From NCBI GenBank assembly GCA_022825825.1, contig JAJDWA010000029.1, forward strand, positions 1 to 64,000: DNA of 64,000 nucleotides, written 5' to 3'. Positions 35,248-47,291 of the stretch are shown piece after piece. Made by a program: the position numbers and the translations under genes. Numbering within the stretch: position 1 is the first letter of the stretch; every line of letters starts with the position of its first letter. The stretch is from Candidatus Poribacteria bacterium. Lineage in GTDB: Bacteria > Poribacteria > WGA-4E > WGA-3G. The notes under the pieces are model-generated. The model was not told the DNA's origin. It made no database searches and saw only the letters and a program-made list of their open reading frames with translations.

Positions 35248-35835
35248 TTGGATCAGGTAATTAGAAGGATGCGTTTTAAAAAAACTCGTGGAAAAAAACG
35301 AAGTCCGATAATACGGCGGAAAACAGTCCGAGTAGAAGGGGTTATAGAAACTTTTCTACGCCAAGAGGGTTGGTCTGATAAACTCCATGTAAGGCGAATT
35401 ATTGATGATTGGGAATCTATTGTTGGAACATTTGTTGCTGCGCAAAGTGTGCCAGTTTCTATATTACGCGGAGTTTTGCAGGTTGATGTAGGACATCCAA
35501 CCTGTATGACTGAATTATCGGCAATGAAAATTGACATCTTAACAAAGCTTGAGAAAATGCTTGGAGATATGAATGTAAGAATACAAAAGCCTACTAAAAA
35601 GATCCAGATAACTGACATCAAGTTTCGTTTTAACCCGCGCATTTCTAATATAAAATCCACTGAAGATACAGTTAAATCAGATTCGGAGATTTCTGAACGG
35701 GTTTCCACGCCTGTACCACCTGAGATAAAAGAGCAGGCTGAAGCCGCTGTTTCAGCAGTAAACGATTCTGAGTTACGAGATGCTTTAAAAACACTTTTTT
35801 TAACACAATCCTCTTATACTAAAACCGCAGAATAG
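35248..35835 (+). CDS. dciA: DciA-like (DUF721) replicative helicase loader
   Basis: About 195 aa. The DUF721/DciA core is at residues 25-110: VIETFLRQEGWSDKLHVRRIIDDWESIVG and VLQVDVGHPTCMTELSAMK. DciA loads the replicative helicase DnaB in bacteria lacking DnaC or DnaI, and its position between recF and gyrB fits that role. The C-terminal part is disordered. The start is uncertain: TTG at 35248 gives the full frame; ATG at 35269 has AAGG abutting it. It begins 25 bp after recF, so cotranscription is likely. Confidence 0.75.
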   Translation: MDQVIRRMRFKKTRGKKRSPIIRRKTVRVEGVIETFLRQEGWSDKLHVRRIIDDWESIVGTFVAAQSVPVSILRGVLQVDVGHPTCMTELSAMKIDILTKLEKMLGDMNVRIQKPTKKIQITDIKFRFNPRISNIKSTEDTVKSDSEISERVSTPVPPEIKEQAEAAVSAVNDSELRDALKTLFLTQSSYTKTAE

Positions 35836-35895
35836 CAACAAATATTTTACATAATATAAATTTAAAAATATTTCACAAAATAGATAAAAAATAGG

Positions 35896-35925
35896 TTGAC
35901 AAAAAATAGAAAATTGTGGTATAAT
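35896..35925 (+). promoter_or_regulatory. gyrB promoter
   Basis: TTGACA (35896-35901), 18-bp spacer, TATAAT (35920-35925); both hexamers are exact consensus. The leader to gyrB would be about 260 nt; nothing else in the 357-bp gap is recognised. Confidence 0.75.
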
Positions 35926-36189
35926 GGATATAGAATATACAAATTTCTGTTTGGAAATTTGACGGACCGTTATTCACTGTAGATTGATCTGGAAAACGTC
36001 GTTAAATTTAGTAAAAAACATAACTTATAGTTAAAAAATGTAATTGGGAATTTGTTGCGATTCGTGATAATCTGTAAGTTGGGTTTAGCATAGTAAATCC
36101 AGCAACATGTTCTTCCATGCTGTCTGCCTAATATTATTTCATTTTTATACTTTCGATTGACATAACCAACAACCTAAGAGGATTTATAG

Positions 36190-38691
<2,502 letters not shown>

Positions 38692-39095
38692 GTTTGATGA
38701 TTAGATTGAGTATAGTGGTTAGGTAGAGCGCAGCGAAACCCTTATGCGTCAATTTAGCGGTCCACACCCTGGTGGTAGGTGCGTTTTCTAAACGCACCGT
38801 TAGGTCCTCTTCAACATAGAGACAGGCGCGTTTCTATGAAGTTTTTAAAAATATTTCGGTAGTTCCATAATTATATCCAGCAGAATACGCGTTTGGTATT
38901 CTGCATTGGTTAGGAAACCGTACCTACCATGCCTGGGAAAAATAAATATTACCGAATTAATAAACTAATCTTCATCAAAACGCGCCTACTTTGGGGTCCT
39001 AAATTGGACTGAGAAAGTCTACCGGATTTATCAAACTCACGTTAATAAATAAAAAGTAAATAGCCACCAGGCGATGGGAATTAAAAAAGAAACAG
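38692..39095. repeat. gyrB-gyrA gap with dispersed palindromic repeats
   Basis: A 404-bp non-coding gap. GTGCGTTT/AAACGCAC forms a hairpin at 38779-38797 inside GGTAGGTGCG. CAGAATAC (38881-38888) and GTATTCTG (38896-38903) form another, followed by GGTTAGGAAACCGTACCTACC. The same unit is at 12246-12330. No gene or clear promoter is seen. Confidence 0.75.
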
Positions 39096-41552
39096 ATGCA
39101 AGAAGAAAACATCATCAGACGATCCATAGATACCGAATTACAAACATCGTACCTTACCTACGCGATGAGTGTCAATACCAATAGGGCAATCCCCGATGTC
39201 CGAGATGGTTTAAAACCGAGTGCACGCCGCATCATCTATGCTATGGGAGAGATTAATCTCACCAGTAGCCGCCCCTATGATAAATGTGCTGCTGTTGTTG
39301 GTGAGGTTATGAAGAACTTTCATCCACACGGTGATGGTCCGATTTACGGCACGCTCGTAGGGCTCGCACAGGAATTCAATACACGTTACCCCTTAATTGA
39401 TGGACAAGGCAACTTTGGATCTATTGACGATGATCCCGCGGGGGCAATGCGTTACACGGAGTGTAGACTTACAAAAATTGCTGAAACACTTCTGCTGGAT
39501 ATTGATAAGGATACTGTTGACTTCCAACCAAATTATAAAGAATCATTAGAAGAACCTACCGTCCTACCAGGTCTTCTTCCGAACCTGCTTGTGAACGGCA
39601 CTGATGGTATCGGTGTAGGCTATTCAACAAAGATACCACCGCATAACCTTAACGAGGTCGTGGATACTCTCCTGCACGCGCTTGATTTTCCAGATGCCAC
39701 CGTTGAAGAACTGATGGAATTTCTCCCTGGGCCAGATTTTCCTACTGCTGGAATTATCGTTGGGAAAAAAGGAATCAAAGATATGTATACTACTGGCAAG
39801 GGAAGTATGACGATGCGGGCAAGAGTGGAAATTGAACCGATGACGCGCGATAAATCTCGTGGAGACCGCGAGCAGATTGTTGTTACTGAAATTCCTTATC
39901 AGATTAAGAAAAACCTGCTGCTGCAACAGATGGTTGATCAAGTAGACGGTAAAACGATTACTGGCATTTCGGATATCAGAGACGAATCTGATGAGGAGAT
40001 TCGTATCGTTATTGAACTTAAGCGTGGGGAAGTGCCGCAAGTTATCTTAAATCAGCTCTACAAGCACACAAAGATGCAGCATTTTTTTGCTGCAAACCTT
40101 CTCTGCCTTGTTGAAGGGCTGCCCAAAATATTAACGCTTCCCGAGATTTTACACTACTACTTGATGCATCGGCGGGAAGTAATCCGTAGACGCACCCAGT
40201 TTGATTTGGCACGGTGTGAACGCCGCGCTCATATTTTAGAGGGATACCGTATCGCGCTTGAGCATTTAGAAGAAGTCATAGACATCGTGCAAACTGCTGA
40301 GACCCCACAGGAGGCAAGAGAAAAACTGCAAACACAGTATGAACTTTCTGAAATTCAAGCGAACGAGGTGCTGGGGCTAACCTTACGCCAGCTAACAGGG
40401 TTGGAACGGCAACGTATTAACGATGAATACAGTGACCTCTTGGAACGTATCGCTGAACTCAAAGCTATTCTTGATAGTGAAGACCTTGTCACCGAGATCA
40501 TTAGGGAAGAATTGGAAGGGTTGAAGGAGGATCATGGAGATGATCGCATCACTGAGATCGTTTCGGAGGTTAAAAGTTTCGAAATGGAGGACCTCATTGC
40601 AGATGAGGAGATGGTTGTCACACTGACGCATTCCGGATATCTCAAACGGATTCCGATGGATACCTATCGAACGCAAAATCGCGGTGGAGTTGGTATTAAA
40701 GGCGGAAACCCAAAAGATGGTGATTTCTTGGAACAACTGCTTATTGCAACGGCGCACCAATCTCTTCTCTTTTTCACGAGTCTCGGAAAATGCTTTGTCT
40801 TAAAGGTTTTTGAGATACCGGAAGGTTCACGCCAAGCAGCTGGCAGAGCAGCGGTGAATATGCTAAAATTAAGTGACTCAGAGACTATTACCGCATTTTT
40901 ACCTATTCGGGAGTTTAATGAAGATTCATATATCCTTATGGCGACAAAATACGGGATTGTAAAGAAATCTCCATTAGGTGATTTTCGAAATCCCATCTCC
41001 AGTGGAATTATAGCGATTAATTTAGATACAGAGGACCAATTAATTGGGGCTCACCTTACCGATGGAAATTACGATGTCATTTTGGTGAGCCATAATGGGA
41101 ACTCTATACGATTTAAGGAATCAGATGTTCGCAGCATGGGGCGCCGCACACGCGGTGTCCGTGGTATCCGACTCGGTGAAGACGATTTTGTAGTAGACAT
41201 GGTTTGTTCCGCTGATGAAAAAGATTCTCTTCTGGTTGTAACAGAAAACGGGTACGGCAAGCGGACAGGGCTATCGGCGTATCGTTCGCAGAAGCGCGGC
41301 GGCGTGGGACTGACTGCCATTAAGCGTTCAACCCGTAATGGAGCAGTTGTTTCTGCCAAACTGGTTACGCCATCAGATGAACTTGTTCTTATTAGTTCTA
41401 CAGGATATATTACGCGTATGGCAGTCAGCGATATTCGTTCAATTGGCCGTACAACGCAAGGCGTCCGGCTCATGACTTTACAAGAGGATGAAATACTCGT
41501 AGACGTTGGTAAAATCTCGGAAACCGATTCTAATAATAGTGTAGCAGGATAG
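39096..41552 (+). CDS. gyrA: DNA gyrase subunit A
   Basis: An 818-aa type IIA topoisomerase subunit. The winged-helix region includes FHPHGDGPIYG and the catalytic Tyr120 (AGAMRYTECRL). The C-terminal beta-pinwheel has GyrA-box-like repeats (QNRGGVG and QKRGGVG). In the quinolone-resistance region the residues equivalent to E. coli Ser83, Ala84 and Asp87 are Gly81, Pro82 and Gly85. Length is somewhat shorter than E. coli. No strong ribosome site is visible at the ATG. Confidence 0.95.
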   Translation: MQEENIIRRSIDTELQTSYLTYAMSVNTNRAIPDVRDGLKPSARRIIYAMGEINLTSSRPYDKCAAVVGEVMKNFHPHGDGPIYGTLVGLAQEFNTRYPLIDGQGNFGSIDDDPAGAMRYTECRLTKIAETLLLDIDKDTVDFQPNYKESLEEPTVLPGLLPNLLVNGTDGIGVGYSTKIPPHNLNEVVDTLLHALDFPDATVEELMEFLPGPDFPTAGIIVGKKGIKDMYTTGKGSMTMRARVEIEPMTRDKSRGDREQIVVTEIPYQIKKNLLLQQMVDQVDGKTITGISDIRDESDEEIRIVIELKRGEVPQVILNQLYKHTKMQHFFAANLLCLVEGLPKILTLPEILHYYLMHRREVIRRRTQFDLARCERRAHILEGYRIALEHLEEVIDIVQTAETPQEAREKLQTQYELSEIQANEVLGLTLRQLTGLERQRINDEYSDLLERIAELKAILDSEDLVTEIIREELEGLKEDHGDDRITEIVSEVKSFEMEDLIADEEMVVTLTHSGYLKRIPMDTYRTQNRGGVGIKGGNPKDGDFLEQLLIATAHQSLLFFTSLGKCFVLKVFEIPEGSRQAAGRAAVNMLKLSDSETITAFLPIREFNEDSYILMATKYGIVKKSPLGDFRNPISSGIIAINLDTEDQLIGAHLTDGNYDVILVSHNGNSIRFKESDVRSMGRRTRGVRGIRLGEDDFVVDMVCSADEKDSLLVVTENGYGKRTGLSAYRSQKRGGVGLTAIKRSTRNGAVVSAKLVTPSDELVLISSTGYITRMAVSDIRSIGRTTQGVRLMTLQEDEILVDVGKISETDSNNSVAG

Positions 41553-41637
41553 TTGTCAGGATCAAATCTTCCGCGAATATGGTTACTAAACGGCGGGAGC
41601 GTGCCTAAGACTATTAAAGCAGATAAGGAGAACGATT

Positions 41638-43158
41638 ATGAAAAGCAACTTATGGATATTTTTAATCTTGCTGAGCGCAGTCTGTCTTTTCTCAACAGAG
41701 AAGATGACAGATGCCCAAGAATTAATACCGCTTACAACAGCAGAACAGGCGCCGTTAACAGAGGAATTTGAAAACGCCAAGCAGGTTTACACACAGCTGA
41801 TGCACGCCATCTTCTTACAAAGTTTTGACAAAGACATCAGTGCTGCAAAACGCATATACGATGAATTAGTAAAACAGGCCCCGAATTCTGCTTACGTTTG
41901 GTACAAACGGGGACAACTTCGGTTTCATCGCATGGAGGATGTTGGAGGTGCTGAAGATGATATAGATCAAGCACTCAAGCTTAACCCCTCCCACGTTCCG
42001 GCAAACTGGCAACTCGTGCAAATTTTATATCTCCGCGCATCTCATTCGGGTGGGAAATATAACATAAAAGCGTTGAAAGCTGCGAAAAAAGTGACTGAAT
42101 TAGACCCTGACCATTTCGGCGCGCACCGAGTGATCGTTAATTTAGCGTTTCAACGCCAAGAATATTCTACTGCGGAAACATCTTTGAAAGCACTCACCCG
42201 GATTATGCCTTTTGAACCTGAATTTCACAGACGACTCGGTGAACTCTATCTAATAACAGATAATCTGCAAGCAGCTATTGGGGCTTACCAACGCGTCATA
42301 AAAATTATCCCAAATGATATAAGAACCCTTAAAATTGTTGGACGTCTCTATCTTGATGCTGATAAATTAGCGGAGGCACAACAAATCTTTAAGCAAATCC
42401 TTGCCTTAGATCCGCAAGACGTTGGTGGAAACTTAGGGCTTGGTTTGGTGCTTCAGGGACTTGCTCAGCAGGCGCTTTCACCAGGCAATGGGGAGGTTGA
42501 CTCACAGGAACTTATTCGAGACGCAGAAACATATCTTGGACGAGCGATCTTCTTTTCGAAAGATTTTATCAATAATCCTGTGAATAATACTCAACGAGCC
42601 CATTATAAACAGATGATGATAGATGCTCAGTTTGCGCTGGCAAATGTCTATTTTCTTTTTGAAAAACTTGACAAAGCTGAAGAGGCTTTCGCTGAACTTC
42701 TCGCTGACAATCCAGACCACATCGGAGCTACATACGGGATTGCATCTGTCTACCAAACGATGAGGGCATTCAAAAAAGCAGAAACGTATTTGCGTAAAAC
42801 ACTTGAGATCGAACCAGCACATGAATATGCCCTTAACGCACTCGGTTATCTCTATGCGGAGCAAGGAACAAACCTTGATGAAGCAGAAGTTTTAATAAAG
42901 CGTGCACTCCAAAAGGCACCAACAAACGGTGCATATCTTGATAGCCTTGGATGGGTTTTCTTTAAACAGGGCCGCTTCGCGGAAGCTGTTACAACGCTGG
43001 AAAATGCAAACCAACAGATGCCTGACAATGTTGAAATTCTGATGCACCTCGGTGATGCGTATCTTAAAAACGGTGAACCTGAAAAGGCACGTGGTGTCTG
43101 GCAGCAAGCGCAAACAATTGAACCTGATAATGATGAAATACAGGAACGACTCCAGTAG
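41638..43158 (+). CDS. exported TPR-repeat protein
   Basis: A 506-aa protein with a signal peptide (1-25, ending TDAQ) followed by about ten tetratricopeptide repeats, e.g. AYVWYKRGQLRFHR, PEFHRRLGELYLITDN, EYALNALGYLYAEQG and VEILMHLGDAYLKNGEPEKARGVWQQA. It would be a periplasmic or outer-membrane-associated scaffold for protein interactions, as in BamD/YfiO-like or PEP-CTERM-system TPR proteins; no partner is visible. AAGGAG lies seven bases before the ATG. Confidence 0.85.
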   Translation: MKSNLWIFLILLSAVCLFSTEKMTDAQELIPLTTAEQAPLTEEFENAKQVYTQLMHAIFLQSFDKDISAAKRIYDELVKQAPNSAYVWYKRGQLRFHRMEDVGGAEDDIDQALKLNPSHVPANWQLVQILYLRASHSGGKYNIKALKAAKKVTELDPDHFGAHRVIVNLAFQRQEYSTAETSLKALTRIMPFEPEFHRRLGELYLITDNLQAAIGAYQRVIKIIPNDIRTLKIVGRLYLDADKLAEAQQIFKQILALDPQDVGGNLGLGLVLQGLAQQALSPGNGEVDSQELIRDAETYLGRAIFFSKDFINNPVNNTQRAHYKQMMIDAQFALANVYFLFEKLDKAEEAFAELLADNPDHIGATYGIASVYQTMRAFKKAETYLRKTLEIEPAHEYALNALGYLYAEQGTNLDEAEVLIKRALQKAPTNGAYLDSLGWVFFKQGRFAEAVTTLENANQQMPDNVEILMHLGDAYLKNGEPEKARGVWQQAQTIEPDNDEIQERLQ

Positions 43159-43182
43159 TAGTTTTGGCTTAGACTTTTGGGA

Positions 43183-43222
43183 ATCAGCTATCAGCTAAGA
43201 ACCTTTTTGGCTGATAGCTGAT
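43183..43222. repeat. perfect 13-bp inverted repeat between TPR and peptidase genes
   Basis: ATCAGCTATCAGC (43183-43195) and GCTGATAGCTGAT (43210-43222) with a 14-nt loop. The motif belongs to a family of GCTGATAGCTGAT-like tracts seen at many gene ends here. It covers the first ATG of the downstream frame, arguing against that start. Confidence 0.75.
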
Positions 43223-43247
43223 GTCAATCTCATTGAAACTATCAAAA

Positions 43248-44969
43248 ATGCGATATACCATCATCACAGTTCTCTTGCTAACGCTAATCCTTTCTCCGCA
43301 GTATAGTGAGGCATTCCGCTGTGGGACACCATACTTAAAAATTGATATAGCCCCCGAACTTTTAACGGATGTTCCAACCGCACCCACCCATCCTGCAGCG
43401 CCGGCACTTTCCATCGGATTCCAACGAACATTCTTTGCTATTGATTTCGCAAGAAGACAGCAGTATACAATTAATGCAACGCTGCGGGCAAGCGGTCCCC
43501 ACTGTTATATTTTTGTTGAAGATTCAGAATGGCAAGAGAATGTTACAGCACTCACAGTCCAAACTATTCAAACAGCGTTTGAGACATTGACCCCAGCAGA
43601 CCCGCGGCGCGGAATATACAACATCTTAACGGAAAACTTTGGCACACCGCCAGATATTGATGGAAATCAAAAAGTAATCCTGCTTCTTCTCAACATCCGT
43701 GATATTAGCACGCATCACGTAACAGCCGGATATTTCTTTCCGATTGATCAACACAGAGGAATGCTACACCATCCAACTTTTGGGCCACTGCATAGCAACG
43801 AAGCAGATATCCTCTATATTGACACCAAAAAAAGGGCTGCGAATGCTGACACGATCCAACCTGTCATCGCTCATGAACTTTTACACCTTATCCACTGGAA
43901 GCACTCCCCGAAGGAAGAAACGTGGATAGACGAAGGGTGTGCTGATTACGCAGCTTTTCAATGTGGTTACGACCTCTACCAACATGTTGATGCTTTTCAG
44001 AAGACACCGAACATCTCGTTGACCGACTGGGCACAGATGAACCAAACAAACCTACTCGCGCATTACGGTGCCTCTTTTCTTTTTGTGCTATACCTGCACG
44101 ATCATTATGGCGGTCCACAAACCGTCGCATCGCTTGTTAAAAACCCTTTGGACGGATTTTTAGGGATTGCACACACGCTGCAGACACGCGGAATAGATCG
44201 CACATTCTCAGACATCTTCGCTGACTGGAAAGTTACAAATTACCTCACTACGTGGAAGATTATCGGAACTGTTGAAAAACCTTTTCGGTACCACACATTA
44301 GTTCCAACAATTCAACCGCTATTTACCCATGAAACCTACCCTGCTCTTGGAAAAAATAAAAAACTCACCAATTTTGCTGCACACGCTATTGAATGTAAGG
44401 TCGCAACATCAGATCAGGCAGGTCTAAACCTCAGTTTTTCTACACAACGGAATGTAAACGTAAACATCAAAGTTGCTTATTTACGTAATACGGGAGAGAT
44501 CTTTGTTGAGTCATTACCCTTTAAAACTGCCGATGGAACCGCCTCAGTAGATATTCCTAATTTTGGAAATGATGTCCAACGCTTCATGCTGATTCCCAGC
44601 CTGCAAGTTGAAAATCAAAGTTTTTCTCAGCAATCTATAACTTATAACTATAATGCATTTGAAGGGAGCCTCGGCAGCTATACTACCTATGTTCTCCCTA
44701 ATCCCATTCATCCAAATTATTGGGAGATTATTGCTGTTCCAAGCGAGGCAAAAGGCGTACATTCACTTACCTTAACGCTAACATATCAAAACAGAAAAAT
44801 TCTTGATGCAAAACCGATGATATATGTTGAAAATAAGGATAATACTCTTTATCGATATGCTTTCCATCTCAAACCTGAGATAGGAACTGCAGCGGTAAAA
44901 TGGGGTATCAGACGAGGGGACACCATTATTGACGAAGGAGTTCTGAATCAACTGATAACTGATAACTGA
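43248..44969 (+). CDS. secreted zinc metallopeptidase
   Basis: About 573 aa from ATG 43248; the frame opens earlier, at 43221, inside a hairpin repeat. Signal peptide residues 1-21 (MRYTIITVLLLTLILSPQYS). The zinc motif is AHELLHLIHWKH near residue 215, followed by EETWIDEGCADYAAF supplying the third ligand, as in M-type metallopeptidases of the MXAN_6640/peptidase M30-like kind. The C-terminal 200 residues are a beta-sandwich region with an IETNSM-free, protease-associated look; no T9SS-like tail is present. Preceded by the exported TPR gene. Confidence 0.75.
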   Translation: MRYTIITVLLLTLILSPQYSEAFRCGTPYLKIDIAPELLTDVPTAPTHPAAPALSIGFQRTFFAIDFARRQQYTINATLRASGPHCYIFVEDSEWQENVTALTVQTIQTAFETLTPADPRRGIYNILTENFGTPPDIDGNQKVILLLLNIRDISTHHVTAGYFFPIDQHRGMLHHPTFGPLHSNEADILYIDTKKRAANADTIQPVIAHELLHLIHWKHSPKEETWIDEGCADYAAFQCGYDLYQHVDAFQKTPNISLTDWAQMNQTNLLAHYGASFLFVLYLHDHYGGPQTVASLVKNPLDGFLGIAHTLQTRGIDRTFSDIFADWKVTNYLTTWKIIGTVEKPFRYHTLVPTIQPLFTHETYPALGKNKKLTNFAAHAIECKVATSDQAGLNLSFSTQRNVNVNIKVAYLRNTGEIFVESLPFKTADGTASVDIPNFGNDVQRFMLIPSLQVENQSFSQQSITYNYNAFEGSLGSYTTYVLPNPIHPNYWEIIAVPSEAKGVHSLTLTLTYQNRKILDAKPMIYVENKDNTLYRYAFHLKPEIGTAAVKWGIRRGDTIIDEGVLNQLITDN

Positions 44970-44991
44970 CAACTATTATGAGGTGATATAC

Positions 44992-45972
44992 ATGGCAAAC
45001 ACACTTTATGCAGGAACAATTGGACAAAGCATCTGGCGAAGCACCGATATCGGCAAGACTTGGCATCGTGCCAGTGACGGCATCTTTCCAGAAGCAGATA
45101 TCCGCGCGATCGTTGTGCATCCAACGGATTCAAATATACTTTATGCTGGCACTGAAAAAGGCGTTGTCAAAAGCATAGATGCGGGTGATACGTGGAAACA
45201 CATGCCAAGTGAAATGGATAGCCGAGAAGTTTGGTCCCTTGCTATCCATCCGACTGTTTCAGGGACACTTTATGCTGGAACTTGCCCATCCGCGTTTTTT
45301 AAAACAACAGACGGTGGTGAAACGTGGACGCAACTTGACGCGGAACTCGCACAAGAATGTGAAGGCATTCCCATTATCCCGCGCGTAACAACTATCATTA
45401 TTGATCCAGAAGACCATGAAACTGTCTATGCGGGGATTGAAATTGACGGTATGCGTCTCAGCACCGATGGTGGCAAAACGTGGGATAACCGAAGTGAGGG
45501 GTTGAGCAGTTTAGATATTCATGGATTGACAGTAGTGCCCGGTGAACAGAAAGCACTTGTTGCTGCGACAAATAACGACGTCTGTATCACTACAGATATG
45601 CACAATTGGACACCGTTGAAAGTCCGTAACCATTTTCCGTGGCCCTATTGCCGCGCTGCTTTCTATCTAAACGGTGATAATGCCAAAGTCTTTATCGGTG
45701 CAGGGAACGGCCCTCCCGGTGACCAAGGTGGAATATTTTATATGCCAGACACAGATGCGGTCCGAGATTCAGAGGCAATACGTTGGGATCGCTCCGATAT
45801 CGGAATGACCGCGAATAGCACTATTTGGTGCTTCGGTTATAATTCGCGCGTTGAGGGATTGTTGATAGCATGCAGCGTAAGCGGGCAGCTTTTCCTAAGT
45901 GAAGACAATGGCGGTTCTTGGGCGAAGTTGACACATGAATTCGGAGAGGTGCGAGCCTTAGCAGTCGCATAA
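44992..45972 (+). CDS. BNR/Asp-box repeat beta-propeller protein
   Basis: About 326 aa with no signal peptide. It has repeated Asp-box motifs: STDIGKTW, SIDAGDTW, TTDGGETW, STDGGKTW and SEDNGGSW, each paired with a LYAGT strand. This is the sialidase/VPS10-like propeller fold, but without an enzymatic arginine triad that I can see. ATG 44992 is chosen over GTG 44983 because GAGGTGAT lies at proper distance before it. Cytoplasmic or non-classically exported; function unknown. It starts 22 bp after the metallopeptidase gene, probably in the same transcript. Confidence 0.8.
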   Translation: MANTLYAGTIGQSIWRSTDIGKTWHRASDGIFPEADIRAIVVHPTDSNILYAGTEKGVVKSIDAGDTWKHMPSEMDSREVWSLAIHPTVSGTLYAGTCPSAFFKTTDGGETWTQLDAELAQECEGIPIIPRVTTIIIDPEDHETVYAGIEIDGMRLSTDGGKTWDNRSEGLSSLDIHGLTVVPGEQKALVAATNNDVCITTDMHNWTPLKVRNHFPWPYCRAAFYLNGDNAKVFIGAGNGPPGDQGGIFYMPDTDAVRDSEAIRWDRSDIGMTANSTIWCFGYNSRVEGLLIACSVSGQLFLSEDNGGSWAKLTHEFGEVRALAVA

Positions 45973-46160
45973 CAAATAGATTTTCAAATGTGTTTATCGT
46001 TTTTGGCGTCAATTTGACACTTTCCCATTTTCAGTTAAGAAGAAACGCGTTTTGTAGTCGTGCAATTCATTGCGCTTTTTTTGAACTTTTGCGTACTATT
46101 TTACGCTTTTGGATTAGAAAATCCGTGAACTGAATGATTCTAACTAAAGTAAATTGTGTC

Positions 46161-46190
46161 TTGACTTTTTTTGACAATTTATGATAAACT
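46161..46190 (+). promoter_or_regulatory. possible promoter of the CsgG-like lipoprotein gene
   Basis: TTGACT (46161-46166), 18-bp spacer, TAAACT (46185-46190), about 135 bp before the gene. The rest of the 354-bp gap has no recognised feature. Confidence 0.4.
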
Positions 46191-46326
46191 TTAGCAATAG
46201 GTGGGTTGTGCGCTGGACTCAATAACTTATGGGCAGACATAGAGGTTTTACACTCCGTCTAAAATATACAGCACACGCACAGACGCCTAAGACAAAAGTT
46301 TTTTTATCAAGGAGGCATATCCTATT

Positions 46327-47094
46327 ATGCGTTTTTTTAGTTTTCTACTGATACCTTTCCTCCTCGTTTCAATTACTGGATGCATCGGAGGTAGTGAGAT
46401 TAATATTGACACACCACCGTCTTTTGATGGCGCGAAACGAATTGTTGTTGTTCCTTTTATCGCTGAAGAGGAAGAGGCGCAAGAACTTGGCAAACGAATT
46501 AGCGTTAATTTGGCAGAACGTTTAGAACTTATCTTGAAAGACAATGAATGGGTTTTTGACAGATTGGAAAAAGTTCAGCCGGTAGGTGAAAAAGTTGCGG
46601 AACTCGGATTAACCTTAAATGATGTTTACGCGGACCCAGCGTTGGCGGCTAAAGTCGGGCAAGCTCTTAATGCTGACATCATCATCCTGGGAATGGTAAG
46701 TACCCCTAAGTTGAATCGTAAAGATTACAATGAGCATCTCATGCGTCAAGGCAGACAAACCGGAATATCAGGCACATCTACCTTTATCCGTACTCGCCAG
46801 TCCGCAGTCGGCAAAGTGCGCGTCAAGGCTATTGATGTAGCATCAGGCAATATTCTCTATAATAATAAGATTCAATCTTATCTCAAGTACTGGTATGCTT
46901 ATCAAACCCAGTCGAGTGGTCTAATTGTTTTCAAAGAGGATGTGGAGATGCTTGCCGATTTAGGACTACACTTGCCACTCAGAATTTCTTATATGCTTTA
47001 TCCAAGTGGTCTCAAGAAAGAACCTGAAGATAAGGTTTTGCTGAAACCGAATATTGTACTCAAAGGGACAGGCGGAATAGTTGAATTTAATTAG
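46327..47094 (+). CDS. lipoprotein with CsgG/LpoB-like fold
   Basis: A 255-aa lipoprotein with lipobox SITGC (Cys at 19). After it, KRIVVVPFIAEEEEAQELGKR, LAERLELIL and QALNADIIILGMV follow the beta-alpha-beta pattern of CsgG/LpoB/FlgT-like proteins, which act in outer-membrane export or cell-wall-synthase activation. The final 100 residues include a YLKYWYAYQTQSSG stretch. Role not assignable. Preceded by GGAGG, followed by an intrinsic terminator. Confidence 0.65.
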   Translation: MRFFSFLLIPFLLVSITGCIGGSEINIDTPPSFDGAKRIVVVPFIAEEEEAQELGKRISVNLAERLELILKDNEWVFDRLEKVQPVGEKVAELGLTLNDVYADPALAAKVGQALNADIIILGMVSTPKLNRKDYNEHLMRQGRQTGISGTSTFIRTRQSAVGKVRVKAIDVASGNILYNNKIQSYLKYWYAYQTQSSGLIVFKEDVEMLADLGLHLPLRISYMLYPSGLKKEPEDKVLLKPNIVLKGTGGIVEFN

Positions 47095-47123
47095 GATTAA
47101 CTTAATGTTAGTCAAAAGTTCAA

Positions 47124-47163
47124 TCCGGGTTGAATCTGCAACTTCAACCCGGAATTGTTTTTA
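47124..47163 (+). terminator. intrinsic terminator
   Basis: An 11-bp stem, TCCGGGTTGAA (47124-47134) with TTCAACCCGGA (47143-47153), followed by ATTGTTTTTAATT. It lies 30 bp after the lipoprotein gene. Confidence 0.85.
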
Positions 47164-47165
47164 AT

Positions 47166-47268
47166 TATAGTGAAGCTTAGAAATAAATAGACACTTTCAG
47201 CCGACTGCTGGCGAGGTTTCCTAACCTCGCTGATGCAGAGTGTCTGATTAATTCTAAAACTTACTATA
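47166..47268. mobile_element. MITE-like palindromic element, about 103 bp
   Basis: Imperfect terminal inverted repeats of about 30 bp: TATAGTGAAGCTTAGAA on the left, complement of TTCTAAAACTTACTATA on the right, both running on toward AGACACT. The centre has a perfect GCGAGGTT/AACCTCGC hairpin (47211-47230). No coding capacity. Similar ends are seen at 47806, 50690 and 12192. Confidence 0.6.
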
Positions 47269-47291
47269 GAATGGAGATTTTTCTCTTCTTT

